This document shows positions 14,960 through 24,186 of a stretch of DNA of 64,000 nt, in pieces. Position numbers and translations under genes: made by a program. Positions within the stretch are counted from its first letter, which is position 1. The number at the start of each line of letters is the position of its first letter. The notes under the pieces were generated by a model. That model searched no databases. It saw only the letters and a program-made list of their open reading frames with translations, and had not been told where the DNA came from. The stretch comes from Balneola sp. Its GTDB lineage: Bacteria > Bacteroidota > Rhodothermia > Balneolales > Balneolaceae. The stretch covers positions 1 through 64,000 of the forward strand of contig JANQSE010000002.1 in assembly GCA_028284195.1 (NCBI GenBank). Direction: 5' to 3'.

Positions 14960-16423
14960 ATGAATAATAAAACTGTATATGTATTAGTAGGGTTTCTTGT
15001 AGTATATGCCCTGCTAATGATCCCGGGATCTTCAGAAATAAATATAGAACGGGCAGGTAACTCACAGCCTTTCATCTGGAATCAGGATAGTCGCTGGGAA
15101 ACACTGGAGTCAAAATTTTCACAAGCCAGAAGCTCTGCGGTTTCAGAAGAACAGCTCATTAATGGTACACTTGAAATAAATGAGTTGATCAACCAATTAG
15201 AAGCCAGAAACTTTAAACCTTCAGAATCATTATTGGATAGTTTATTGAACAGGTTGTTCGATTTAGCACCACTAGTTGCAGCTTCGGGTGAGCAACTAAA
15301 AGAGTTTTCAGAGTTATACAATCGTTCAAGAAGGGTGATCAAAGAAGAGTCAGTCGGCTGGGATATAAATGAAAGGGAAACAAGAGATGTATTGTACAAA
15401 ACCCTCTATGGAATGCGGGCAGCTGTGGAAGAAGTGCTGCTTCAAACAGGAAATGAATTTGATTCGGTTCTGTATGTGAAAGAAGAACCTTCGGAAACAC
15501 CATCCACAACTATTCTTGGGATAAAAGTTCATAGCGGCGATTTATTGGTTTCCCGTGGTGGAGCAGAAGTGTCAGCGTTGATCTCCAGAGGAAACGATTA
15601 TCCTGGAAACTTTTCGCATGTTGCTCTTATCTATATTGAGGAAGGAACTAATATTCCATATCTGGTGGAAGCTCATATTGAACGGGGAGTTGCAATAGCT
15701 ACGCTTGAAGAATACATCAAAGACAGAAAGCTCAGGTTTATGGTGATGCGACCGAGAGCAGACCTTCCACAAATAAGGTCAAACCCGATGCTTCCTCATA
15801 TTGCAGCAAAAGAGATGTACGAAGAAGTACAGCAGCGACATATTCCTTATGACTTCAAGATGGATTTTTATGATCCCAAAGCGATGTTTTGTTCTGAAGT
15901 AGGTTCATATGCCTATCAAAACAATGGAATTCAGCTTTGGCAATCTGAGTCCACAATTTCATCTTTCGGAATCGTAAGTCTGCTAAATACATTCGGAGTG
16001 GAAAATTTTGTTACTCAAATGCCTTCTGACCTGGAATATGATCCACAGTTATCGGTTGTAGCAGAATGGAGAAGCAAAGAAAGCTTATTTAATGATCATG
16101 TGTATAATGCTGTGATAGATGCGATGCTTGTTTGTGCCGATCAGGGAGAAAAAGTGGATTATAATCCGTTTATGCTGCCAATTGCGAGGTTAATTAAAGC
16201 TTATAGTGTTATGAAAAACGGACTTGGTTCTGTAGGTCCGGTTCCGGAAGGAATGAACGCTACTCAGGCATTAAAAAATAACTCTTTCGTCAACCGACAT
16301 GAACAGATTAAAGAATCGGTTCATGAAAAAGTAGAAGAATTCAGATCTGAAAAAGGATATATACCACCATATTGGGAACTTGTAGAAATTGCGGAAGGAA
16401 CTTCCGGATGTAAATCATATTAA
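14960..16423 (+). CDS. YiiX/YebB-like permuted papain-fold cysteine hydrolase, membrane-anchored
   Basis: This 487-residue protein starts with one hydrophobic segment (VYVLVGFLVVYALLMI), which would anchor or export it. After a helical region of ~170 residues comes a circularly permuted NlpC/P60 domain: GDLLVSRGG, then NFSHVALIYIE (catalytic His), LVEAHIERGVAI, and AMFCSEVGSYAY (nucleophilic Cys, like the YCSELV motif of YiiX). Such enzymes act on peptide or lipid amide/ester bonds in the envelope. The patatin-like gene starts 8 bases downstream, suggesting a shared task in the envelope. Confidence 0.82.
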   Translation: MNNKTVYVLVGFLVVYALLMIPGSSEINIERAGNSQPFIWNQDSRWETLESKFSQARSSAVSEEQLINGTLEINELINQLEARNFKPSESLLDSLLNRLFDLAPLVAASGEQLKEFSELYNRSRRVIKEESVGWDINERETRDVLYKTLYGMRAAVEEVLLQTGNEFDSVLYVKEEPSETPSTTILGIKVHSGDLLVSRGGAEVSALISRGNDYPGNFSHVALIYIEEGTNIPYLVEAHIERGVAIATLEEYIKDRKLRFMVMRPRADLPQIRSNPMLPHIAAKEMYEEVQQRHIPYDFKMDFYDPKAMFCSEVGSYAYQNNGIQLWQSESTISSFGIVSLLNTFGVENFVTQMPSDLEYDPQLSVVAEWRSKESLFNDHVYNAVIDAMLVCADQGEKVDYNPFMLPIARLIKAYSVMKNGLGSVGPVPEGMNATQALKNNSFVNRHEQIKESVHEKVEEFRSEKGYIPPYWELVEIAEGTSGCKSY

Positions 16424-16431
16424 GAGGAACG

Positions 16432-17313
16432 ATGAGATTGAAAGAGAAAAAAGTACATCTTGTTTTAGGGAGCGGCGGCGCACGGGGAGTTGCTCATATT
16501 GGTGTTATAGAAGAATTAGAAAAAAACGGATATGAGATCATAGAAGTAATAGGTTGTTCTATGGGGGCGGTAGTTGGTGGGATATATTGCACCGGCCAGC
16601 TTCCGGAATACAAAAATTGGCTGTTAACATTAACAAAGAAAAGAGTATTTGATCTGTTGGATTTTACATTCACCTCTCAGGGTTTTGTGAAGGGTGAAAA
16701 GCTATTTAGCAAACATATGGAAGTAACCGGAAAACAAAATATCGAAGATTTTCCCATCCCTTTTACAGCTGTTGCCACCGACATGAAAGCTAATAAAGAG
16801 GTTCATTTTTCAAAAGGGGATTTGTTTAAAGCATTACGAGCTTCTGTTTCTATCCCGGGAATATTTACCCCTGTTGCCTACGAAGACAAAGTATTAGTGG
16901 ACGGAGGGGTATTGAATCCTTTACCGATCAATCTTGTGAACAAAAGAAAAGATGCCATTATTGTTGCGGTAGATATCAATTCTGGAAAAGTGGTTGAAGA
17001 ACTGCTTGCCAGAGACGAAAAAAAGGAAAGAAAAACACCGGAATGGCTGGAAAGAGTTCTCCCTGATTCAATAAAAGATTTCACCAAAAGCACAGAGAAA
17101 AAGCAAGAAGAATTTTCCCTTTTTGAATTGATGGAAAGCTCTTACAGTTTTACTCAGGACAGACTTACTTCACTTGTGATTGAACACTATAGACCGGATA
17201 TACTGGTAGAAATACCACGCCAGGCCTGCGATACTTTTGAGTTTCACAAATCAAAAAAGCTAATAGAAATTGGAAAAAAAGCATATTACAAAGCGGTAGA
17301 AAAAGCTGGTTAA
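16432..17313 (+). CDS. Patatin-like phospholipase
   Basis: This 293-residue protein has the patatin catalytic layout: oxyanion loop GSGGARGVAHIGVIE (residues 13-27), nucleophile elbow GCSMGAVVGG (Ser43), and the second dyad member in VDGGVLNPLP (around residue 160). It therefore should hydrolyse acyl esters of phospholipids or other lipids. There is no signal peptide and no surface-antigen barrel domain, so it is probably cytoplasmic, like RssA/YchK-type proteins. It follows the YiiX-like gene by 8 bases. Confidence 0.93.
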   Translation: MRLKEKKVHLVLGSGGARGVAHIGVIEELEKNGYEIIEVIGCSMGAVVGGIYCTGQLPEYKNWLLTLTKKRVFDLLDFTFTSQGFVKGEKLFSKHMEVTGKQNIEDFPIPFTAVATDMKANKEVHFSKGDLFKALRASVSIPGIFTPVAYEDKVLVDGGVLNPLPINLVNKRKDAIIVAVDINSGKVVEELLARDEKKERKTPEWLERVLPDSIKDFTKSTEKKQEEFSLFELMESSYSFTQDRLTSLVIEHYRPDILVEIPRQACDTFEFHKSKKLIEIGKKAYYKAVEKAG

Positions 17314-17360
17314 TAGAGTAAAGCTGTCTGGTTTTATATATTCGCAGAAATTGAATTTCT

Positions 17361-18848
17361 ATGAAACAATTTATCCTCTCCATCGATCAGGGAACAACAA
17401 GCTCTCGTACTATTCTTTTTGATAGAACAGGAAATATTCATACTGCGGCTCAAAAAGAATTCAAACAATATTTCCCAAATAATGGATGGGTAGAGCACGA
17501 TCCCAAAGAAATTTGGGAAACACAATCTAAAACGATTGAAGAAGTCGTTTCTAAACTCGATGAAAGAAGCGGGCAAATATTGGCCATTGGTATTACCAAT
17601 CAACGAGAAACAACCGTTGTTTGGAATAAAGAAACAGGAGAGCCGGTTTATAATGCAATAGTTTGGCAGGACAAGCGAACCAGCGGCTATTGCGATCAGC
17701 TAAAACAAGAAGGCTGGGTGCAAACCATCAGAGAAAAAACAGGATTGGTTGTAGACAGTTACTTTTCCGGCACAAAAATAAAATGGATTTTGGATAATGT
17801 AGAAGGGGCAAGAAAAAAAGCGGAAAAAGGAATACTGGCTTTTGGAACTATCGATTGCTGGTTGATTTGGAACCTTACCAAAGGAAAAGTTCACGCAACA
17901 GATGTTAGTAATGCCTCCCGAACCATGCTTTTCAATATCCATACCCTGGAATGGGATAAAGAATTGCTTGAGTTGATGAATATACCCGAAAGCATGTTGC
18001 CGGAAATAAGACAGAGCAGTGAAATAGCAGGAGAAGCAGATCTTGATTATTTCGATAAACCAATACCAATTGCAGGTGTAGCGGGAGATCAGCAAGCGGC
18101 TTTATTTGGCCAGATGTGCCTTGCGCCGGGGATGCTGAAAAACACCTATGGTACAGGATCATTTATCATGTTAAATACAGGAAGCAAGCCCGTTGAATCA
18201 AAGAATAAATTACTCACAACAATTGCCTGGAAAATAAATGATGAAGTTACCTATGCGCTGGAAGGATCTGTTTTTATAGCTGGCGCCATTGTGCAATGGC
18301 TAAGAGATGGTTTGGGTATCATAAAATCCTCAGCAGATATAGAGGCGCTGGCATTATCAGAAAAAGATAATGGAGGGATTTACCTGGTTCCGGCGCTGAC
18401 CGGACTTGGGGCACCGCATTGGGATCAAAAAGCACGTGGAGCCATATTTGGATTAACCCGTGGAACAACGGCTGGCCATATTGCCCGGGCAGCACTTGAA
18501 GGGATAGCATTCCAAGTAAATGATGTGGTCTCTGCCATGCAGAAGGATTCGGCAATCCGGATTAATGAATTAAGAGTTGACGGAGGAGCAGCGGTAAATA
18601 AAACATTGATGCAGTTCCAATCAGATATTTTGGGAATACCGATTATTCGGGCAAAAGTAACAGAAACTACGGCGTTAGGAGCCGCTTACCTGGCTGGGCT
18701 TGCTATTGGTTTCTGGAATAACACGGATGAGCTCCAAAAACAATGGGAAGAAGAGGCGATATTCGAACCAGGTATTGATAGATTAGAAAAAGAAAAGGTG
18801 ATGGAGAAATGGAACCAGGCAATAGAAAAAAGTAAAGGTTGGGTATGA
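17361..18848 (+). CDS. glpK: Glycerol kinase
   Basis: GlpK phosphorylates glycerol to glycerol-3-phosphate using ATP. The 495-residue length is typical. Motifs include [16 protein letters not shown] at the N-terminus, [57 protein letters not shown], and [11 protein letters not shown] followed by LRVDGGAA. No glycerol facilitator or glycerol-3-phosphate dehydrogenase gene is adjacent. It could feed lipid synthesis, which fits the lipid-active patatin upstream only loosely. Confidence 0.97.
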   Translation: MKQFILSIDQGTTSSRTILFDRTGNIHTAAQKEFKQYFPNNGWVEHDPKEIWETQSKTIEEVVSKLDERSGQILAIGITNQRETTVVWNKETGEPVYNAIVWQDKRTSGYCDQLKQEGWVQTIREKTGLVVDSYFSGTKIKWILDNVEGARKKAEKGILAFGTIDCWLIWNLTKGKVHATDVSNASRTMLFNIHTLEWDKELLELMNIPESMLPEIRQSSEIAGEADLDYFDKPIPIAGVAGDQQAALFGQMCLAPGMLKNTYGTGSFIMLNTGSKPVESKNKLLTTIAWKINDEVTYALEGSVFIAGAIVQWLRDGLGIIKSSADIEALALSEKDNGGIYLVPALTGLGAPHWDQKARGAIFGLTRGTTAGHIARAALEGIAFQVNDVVSAMQKDSAIRINELRVDGGAAVNKTLMQFQSDILGIPIIRAKVTETTALGAAYLAGLAIGFWNNTDELQKQWEEEAIFEPGIDRLEKEKVMEKWNQAIEKSKGWV

Positions 18849-18934
18849 GAAAAACAGAATTAGAAGAATTGATAACTATCATTTTAATTTAATAATGATG
18901 ATTTTCCGAGACCAATTGAAAATCCTTTCATTTG

Positions 18935-19018
18935 GTCATCCCGAACTTGATCGGGGATCTGTAAAGAATTGGTTATACTTTTTTGCCCACACAGATCCTT
19001 GAGCAAGTTCAGGATGAC
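18935..19018. repeat. Nested inverted-repeat element, copy B
   Basis: The left arm 18935-18960 (starting GTCATCCCGAACTTG) and right arm 18993-19018 (ending CAAGTTCAGGATGAC) form an imperfect 26-base inverted repeat around a 32-base centre. Arm sequence and spacing match copy A at 14857-14935. It lies between glpK and fabI. A spurious upstream extension of fabI is simply translation of its right arm. Confidence 0.75.
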
Positions 19019-19075
19019 GGCGTTATTATTTTAGAAAAGCAAACAATTAAAATTAACAAAAGAAAATCTATTACA

Positions 19076-19906
19076 ATGAGCGAAGGCTACGGACTACTAA
19101 AAGGAAAAAAGGGAATCATTTTTGGAGCACTGGATGATCGAAGTATTGCATGGCGTGTTGCATTAGCATGTAAAAAAGAAGGAGCAGATTTCGTGCTATC
19201 TAATGCACCCATCGCTCTGCGTTTAGGAACGCTTAATGCACTTTCTGAGGCTACGGATGCTCCAATAATTCCCTGTGATGCAACCAGCGATGAGGAGATC
19301 ATTTCTTTAATGGAGCAGGTAAAAGAAAAGTTTGGCGGCGTTGATTTTATTCTGCACGCGATTGGTATGTCTCCCAACATCAGAAAGAAAAAAGAATACA
19401 CCGATATAAATTATAAATGGTATCAACAGTCGCTGGATATTTCGGCAATTTCGTTGCACAGAGTATTACATCATGCGGACGAGATTGGTGTTTTGAATGA
19501 TGGTGGCAGCGTAATTGCTCTTTCTTATATCGGTGCTCAGCGAATTTTCAGCAAGTATTCTGATATGAACGATGCGAAAGCTTTGCTAGAGTCGATTGCC
19601 CGTAATTATGGAAGTCGGTTGGCTCATCGCGGGATCCGTGTAAATACGATTTCTCAGGCTCCAACCAAAACATCTGCCGGCTCAGGCATTAAAGGGTTTG
19701 ACGGCATGTACACGTTTGCTGAAAAGCTTTCTCCATTGGGTAATCCAACAGCAGATGATTGCGCGGATTATTGTGTGGCTATGTTTTCTGATCTTACCCG
19801 GAAAGTTACTATGCAAAATTTGTTTCATGATGGCGGTTTTGTAACTAATGGTATTTCAGAAGAAATGATTGATGATTTGGCAAAACTTTACTCTAATGAT
19901 GAGTAA
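19076..19906 (+). CDS. fabI: Enoyl-[acyl-carrier-protein] reductase (FabI type)
   Basis: FabI performs the last reduction of fatty acid elongation. This 276-residue SDR protein has GIIFGALDDRSIAWRVAL (the FabI-type nucleotide loop) and HAIGMSPN. The active site reads SYIGAQRIFSKYSDMNDAKAL, with Tyr151, Tyr161 and Lys168 matching the FabI Tyr-x6-Lys arrangement. NTISQAPTKTSAGSGI forms the substrate loop. A longer open frame starts at 18983, but its first 31 codons are made of the repeat copy B and spacer, so the ATG at 19076 is the start. Confidence 0.95.
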   Translation: MSEGYGLLKGKKGIIFGALDDRSIAWRVALACKKEGADFVLSNAPIALRLGTLNALSEATDAPIIPCDATSDEEIISLMEQVKEKFGGVDFILHAIGMSPNIRKKKEYTDINYKWYQQSLDISAISLHRVLHHADEIGVLNDGGSVIALSYIGAQRIFSKYSDMNDAKALLESIARNYGSRLAHRGIRVNTISQAPTKTSAGSGIKGFDGMYTFAEKLSPLGNPTADDCADYCVAMFSDLTRKVTMQNLFHDGGFVTNGISEEMIDDLAKLYSNDE

Positions 19907-19923
19907 GTAGCGAGAGTCTGAGT

Positions 19924-19961
19924 AAAACCCAGATTCCTGCGCAGGCAGGAATCTGGGTTTT
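19924..19961 (+). terminator. Perfect 17-bp hairpin after fabI
   Basis: AAAACCCAGATTCCTGC (19924-19940) pairs perfectly with GCAGGAATCTGGGTTTT (19945-19961) around a GCAG loop. The TTTT at the 3' arm makes it terminator-like. A second, weaker hairpin (ATTCC...GGAAT within 19969-19999, ending GAATGAC) follows. Together they resemble another relative of the palindromic repeat family. Confidence 0.7.
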
Positions 19962-20031
19962 AAAGTAAGTCGAGATTCCGGCTTTCGCTGTGGAATGACA
20001 TTTTCAATAAACACTAAGGTAACTAAAAGCC

Positions 20032-20607
20032 ATGCCTGAAGTAATCCTCGGAATAGACCCCGGCTCCCGATATACGGGATATGCTGTACTTTCTGAGGAA
20101 AAAGGAACATTAATTGCTTTGCGATGCGATGTGCTGAAAATGGATCACATGGAAAATCATTCCGACCGTTTGAAGTATATTTTTGATCAGGTTTCGGGTA
20201 TTATCAAGTCAAACAACCCAACATCTTGCGCAGTGGAAACACCCATTTATGGGGTTGACCCTCAGGCAATGTTAAAACTGGGACGAGCGCAGGCCGCCGC
20301 AATTCTAGCCATTAAACAATGCGGGCTTTCGGCGCATGAATACTTCCCGAAAGTGGTGAAAAAGGCGATTACCGGAAATGGCAATGCAAGCAAAGAACAA
20401 GTAGCATTTATGCTAAACAAAATGGTGAAGCTGCCGGACGAAAAATTAAAGAATGACGCAACGGATGCTCTGGCAGTAGCCTGGTGTCATTATATGAAAG
20501 GAAAAAGTTTCCCGGGATCTGCACCGAAGAAAACCCATCAAAACAATAAAAAGTCAGACTGGGCAGATTTTGTAGCGCAGAACCCGGATCGGATTAAAGG
20601 ACTATGA
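20032..20607 (+). CDS. ruvC: Crossover junction endodeoxyribonuclease RuvC
   Basis: RuvC resolves Holliday junctions with RuvAB. The 191-residue protein has LGIDPGSRYTGYAVL (first catalytic Asp), CAVETPIYGVDPQAMLKLGRAQ (catalytic Glu) and the C-terminal DATDALAVAWCH (the acidic pair). It ends with about 30 extra hydrophilic residues beyond the nuclease core. Its stop overlaps the start of ruvA by 4 bases (ATGA), so the two are translationally coupled. ruvB is not in the window. Confidence 0.96.
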   Translation: MPEVILGIDPGSRYTGYAVLSEEKGTLIALRCDVLKMDHMENHSDRLKYIFDQVSGIIKSNNPTSCAVETPIYGVDPQAMLKLGRAQAAAILAIKQCGLSAHEYFPKVVKKAITGNGNASKEQVAFMLNKMVKLPDEKLKNDATDALAVAWCHYMKGKSFPGSAPKKTHQNNKKSDWADFVAQNPDRIKGL

Positions 20608-21191
20608 TAGCATTTTTAAAAGGTTTTGTGGAAGAAATTGAAGAAGGAAAAGTATATCTGGATGTTCAGGGAGTGGGTTATGGTATTGAGGTTTCTTCGC
20701 AGACAATCGCACAACTAAAAGAAGGAATTGAAGTAAAGCTGTTAGTGCACCATCACATTACAGATAGTGATGAGCGGTTGTTTGGTTTTTATACAAAACA
20801 AGAAAAGCAATTGTTTGAAAAACTAATTACAGTGAAAGGTGTGGGGCCTAAATCCGGAATTACCATTGTTTCGGGTTTACCTGCTGAACATCTGGTCCGG
20901 GCAATTTCTACAAAGGATGCAGCAAGCTTATCGAAAGTACCGGGAATAGGCAAAAAAACAGCCGAAAGAATAATTCTAGAGCTTAAAGATAAGTTGGGGG
21001 AAGAGGTTGGTGTTGCAGGGGGCGTACCGGCTTCTGGGGGAAGTACATCTGACGAAGTAGCTTCTGCGCTGGAATCACTGGGCTTCAAAAAAACGGAAGC
21101 TGAGACAGCAGCACTTAAAGCACTTCAGGAAGAAGAAATCAAAACAGTTCCGGCAGCGATAAAGAAAGCTTTGAGTTATTTGAATAAATAG
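20604..21191 (+). CDS. ruvA: Holliday junction branch migration protein RuvA
   Basis: RuvA binds the Holliday junction and recruits the RuvB motor. The 195-residue protein shows the three RuvA domains: an N-terminal OB fold (MIAFLKGFVEEIEEGKVYLDVQGVGYGIEV), tandem helix-hairpin-helix motifs (LITVKGVGPKSGITIVSGL and LSKVPGIGKKTAERIILELKDKL), and the C-terminal RuvB-binding domain (EVASALESLGFKKTEAETAALKAL). Its start overlaps the ruvC stop by 4 bases. Confidence 0.96.
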   Translation: MIAFLKGFVEEIEEGKVYLDVQGVGYGIEVSSQTIAQLKEGIEVKLLVHHHITDSDERLFGFYTKQEKQLFEKLITVKGVGPKSGITIVSGLPAEHLVRAISTKDAASLSKVPGIGKKTAERIILELKDKLGEEVGVAGGVPASGGSTSDEVASALESLGFKKTEAETAALKALQEEEIKTVPAAIKKALSYLNK

Positions 21192-21292
21192 ACAAGCTGA
21201 TTTAATTCGGGTAACAATTTGTTCATTTTATATTAATAAAAGACATTTGTACCATTATTTTTAGAATTCCCTTCTAACAAAACATATTTATT

Positions 21293-21970
21293 GTGGCCAA
21301 ACAAACGATACTTGTTGTAGATGATGAAAAAGATTTGCTTGATTTAATTGAGTACAACCTTAAAAAGGAAGGCTTTAAAGTTTTGAAAGCCGAAGATGGA
21401 GAAGAAGGAATCGAAGTAGCCAAAGAGCACGACCCGGATTTGATCCTGCTCGATATTATGATGCCTAAAATGGATGGGCTGGAAACTGTTGAACAAATTA
21501 GAAAAGACGACAACCTGAAAAAAATCCCGGTCATATTTTTAACAGCACGTGGCGATGAGAAAACAGAAGTTGAAGGGCTTAACAAAGGTGGAGATGATTA
21601 TATAACCAAGCCGATAAGTACTATAAAACTTATTTCCAGGATAAAGGCAGTGCTCAGAAGGTTTAATGAAAAAGAAGACTCTGTGAATTGTCTTGAAGTT
21701 CACGATCTTTACATCGATAAAGACAGGTATATTGTTTCGCGCAACGAAGAGGAGTTCCATTTACCAAGAAAGGAATTTGAGCTTTTGTTCTTTCTGGCAG
21801 GCAGAAAAGGCAAAGTATTGGATAGGCAAACATTATTGAATAAGGTTTGGGGGGATAATATTTATGTTGTTGATCGTACGGTTGACGTGCACGTTCGCAA
21901 AATTAGAGAGAAACTAGGTGATCACTACATTGAAACAGTTAAAGGCGTTGGCTACAGATTTAAGGAATGA
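21293..21970 (+). CDS. PhoB/OmpR-family response regulator
   Basis: This 225-residue two-domain regulator has an N-terminal receiver with the acidic pair DDEKD, phosphorylation site Asp54 in LILLDIMMPKMDG, and a late Lys in DDYITKPIS. The C-terminal OmpR-type winged helix has LPRKEFELLFFLAGRKGKVLDRQTLL and RTVDVHVRKIREKLG. It is PhoB-like by sequence, but the regulon is unknown and no pst genes are adjacent. The start is a GTG. The kinase gene overlaps its stop by 4 bases. Confidence 0.93.
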   Translation: MAKQTILVVDDEKDLLDLIEYNLKKEGFKVLKAEDGEEGIEVAKEHDPDLILLDIMMPKMDGLETVEQIRKDDNLKKIPVIFLTARGDEKTEVEGLNKGGDDYITKPISTIKLISRIKAVLRRFNEKEDSVNCLEVHDLYIDKDRYIVSRNEEEFHLPRKEFELLFFLAGRKGKVLDRQTLLNKVWGDNIYVVDRTVDVHVRKIREKLGDHYIETVKGVGYRFKE

Positions 21971-23037
21971 CGGCCAGAAAAAAGAACAGGGCTCCATTAT
22001 TTAAACTGGGTTTTAGAATAGCATTTTATACCGCAATAATCTCTGCGGGCATTTCTTTTGCAGCGATCTTCTTATTTACAAATCTATTGATCTACCAGGC
22101 GGTCGGTATCTCAGTGATTATTGCTTTAGGGGTGTTTATTGTTTCATACTACGCTAATTATACACTGGAGTATAGGCGCCTGGAAACGCTGGAACAGATA
22201 TCGCGAAATATTTCTAAAAAACGCTTCGAGGAATACGAAGATATTACGACAAAGTATAATGATGAGATTGACTATCTGGTTCGTCATTTAGTGAAATCAA
22301 GCAGAACGGTTGAAAGAGAAATTCAACGGTTGAATAGAATTGAAAATTACAGGAAAGAATTTATTGGTGATATATCCCACGAACTGAAAACACCAATTTT
22401 TGCTATTCAGGGCTTTGTGGAAACATTACTCAACGGTGCACTGGAAGATGAAGAAGTAAACCGGGAATTCTTAAAAAAAACGATGAGAAATGTAAACCGG
22501 CTAATTTACCTTACAAAAGATCTCATGGAGATCTCTAAACTGGAAACCGGAGAGCTTAAATCGGATATTGAGGAATTTTATTTGTACCCGGTTGTACACG
22601 ATGTAATCGATAGCCTGAATTATAAAGCGGGGAAAGATAAAGTCAGTCTGGAACTCAAAGACATTGATAAAAACCTACAGGTTAAGGCAGATAAAAACCA
22701 GATAAAGCAGGTTCTTATAAATCTTGTAGAAAACGGAGTTAAATATAATGTGCCCAATGGCAAAGTTGTTGTTGATGTGGAAAGCTATGAAAAAGATAAC
22801 TGCCGAGTGGTTTTGTCTGTAAAAGATACCGGAATAGGGATTGATGAGGCAGATCTTCCCAGGGTAACAGAACGGTTTTTTAGAGTTGACAAATCCAGAT
22901 CAAGAGAAAGAGGTGGAACCGGCCTGGGCCTGGCTATAGTGAAACATATTATGGAAGCTCATGGTGAGCAGTTTTATTTTGACAGCAAGATTAACGAAGG
23001 AACGACATTTAAATTTACACTTAGAAAAGCACAATAA
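21967..23037 (+). CDS. Sensor histidine kinase (PhoR-like)
   Basis: This 356-residue membrane kinase is the partner of the response regulator it overlaps by 4 bases. Two adjacent transmembrane helices (residues ~17-40 and ~44-65) leave almost no periplasmic loop, so it probably senses through its membrane region or a partner protein. The H-box is DISHELKTPI with His138. The N-box is QVLINLVENGVKYN, the G1 box DTGIGID, and the G2 box GTGLGLAIVKHI. The short linker at 66-110 takes the place of a HAMP domain. All catalytic motifs are intact. Confidence 0.93.
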   Translation: MTARKKNRAPLFKLGFRIAFYTAIISAGISFAAIFLFTNLLIYQAVGISVIIALGVFIVSYYANYTLEYRRLETLEQISRNISKKRFEEYEDITTKYNDEIDYLVRHLVKSSRTVEREIQRLNRIENYRKEFIGDISHELKTPIFAIQGFVETLLNGALEDEEVNREFLKKTMRNVNRLIYLTKDLMEISKLETGELKSDIEEFYLYPVVHDVIDSLNYKAGKDKVSLELKDIDKNLQVKADKNQIKQVLINLVENGVKYNVPNGKVVVDVESYEKDNCRVVLSVKDTGIGIDEADLPRVTERFFRVDKSRSRERGGTGLGLAIVKHIMEAHGEQFYFDSKINEGTTFKFTLRKAQ

Positions 23038-23100
23038 ATTCAGAGAAGAAAAATAGCTACCTTCTTTATTTATCAGAAAGTTTACATACACAAAAATTTA

Positions 23101-24186
23101 ATGGTTTACGCAGTAATAATGGCGGGCGGTTCTGGAACAAGGTTCTGGCCTAAGAGCACCAAAAAATATCCAAAGCAGTTTCTTAATTTATTTGGTGGAG
23201 GCACAATGATCCAGAATACGGCAGAACGCATCAAAGAAATAATTCCCCAAGAAAGGATACTTGTAGTAACAAATGATGATTATGTTGACATCGTAAAAGA
23301 ACAGCTTCCTAAAGTTCCGGAAAGAAATATTGTTGGAGAACCCGTAGCTAAAAACACAGCCCCATGCGTAGCTATTGCAGCAGAGCTTTTAATAAAAAAA
23401 GATCCGGATGCAGTGATGGTTGTGCTCCCGGCAGATCATCATATTACTAATTCAGAAGAGTTTAAAAGAGTTTTAACTGCAGCAATATCTAAAGCCGAAC
23501 AGGGAAAAGGCTTGGTTACCATTGGTATAAAGCCAGACAGGCCGGAAACAGGGTTTGGTTATATACATGCTGATAGCTCAGAAACTGAGCAACTTGATGA
23601 AAAAAATGTAGAAAAAGTTAGAGGGTTTAAAGAAAAACCTACCCTTCAAAAAGCACAGGAATTTCTGAATTCCGGCGACTATTACTGGAATAGCGGTATG
23701 TTCGTTTGGAAGGCAGAAACAGTATTAAAGGAATTTAAAAAGCAGCTTCCGGAAATGTACAGTTTGTTGAAAGATACTTCTCAGGATTTATATACCGATC
23801 TGCACAGTGCAGGAATCAACGAGTTTTATATGGATTGTGAATCTATCTCAATTGATTATGGTGTGATGGAGGGGGCAAAACAGGTATTTGTTGTTCCTGG
23901 TGATTTCGGTTGGAATGATGTAGGGAGTTGGACAGCAGTGTATGACCTTTCATCAAAAAACAAAGATGGAAATGCAATTCAGGCCGTTAATGCAACGTTC
24001 GCAGGATCCGAAAAAAACCTGGTGGTTTCAAATTCAGGAAAAATGATTTCTCTTGTGGGGATGGAAAACACTGCTGTCGTTGAAACTGATGATGCCATTT
24101 TAATTTGCGATTTGAACCAGGCACAAGGGGTAAAAGAGATTGTAGATCAACTTAAAGGAACAAAAGACTTCAAAAAGTTTCTTTAA
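23101..24186 (+). CDS. manC: Mannose-1-phosphate guanylyltransferase
   Basis: This enzyme makes GDP-mannose from GTP and mannose-1-phosphate for glycan synthesis. The 361-residue protein has the pyrophosphorylase signature VIMAGGSGTRFWPKSTKKYPKQ, then NTAPCVAIAAELL, VVLPADHHI, GFKEKP and YWNSGMFVWK. It is the single-domain form without the C-terminal phosphomannose isomerase cupin. Its TAA stop shares bases with the stop of the convergent PhnP-like gene. Confidence 0.94.
   Translation: MVYAVIMAGGSGTRFWPKSTKKYPKQFLNLFGGGTMIQNTAERIKEIIPQERILVVTNDDYVDIVKEQLPKVPERNIVGEPVAKNTAPCVAIAAELLIKKDPDAVMVVLPADHHITNSEEFKRVLTAAISKAEQGKGLVTIGIKPDRPETGFGYIHADSSETEQLDEKNVEKVRGFKEKPTLQKAQEFLNSGDYYWNSGMFVWKAETVLKEFKKQLPEMYSLLKDTSQDLYTDLHSAGINEFYMDCESISIDYGVMEGAKQVFVVPGDFGWNDVGSWTAVYDLSSKNKDGNAIQAVNATFAGSEKNLVVSNSGKMISLVGMENTAVVETDDAILICDLNQAQGVKEIVDQLKGTKDFKKFL

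Noticed and set aside
18983-19075. Extended N-terminus of fabI from an upstream ATG.
   Set aside because: The extra 31 residues (including EQVQDD) are a translation of the inverted-repeat element and spacer. FabI proteins begin at the ATG at 19076.
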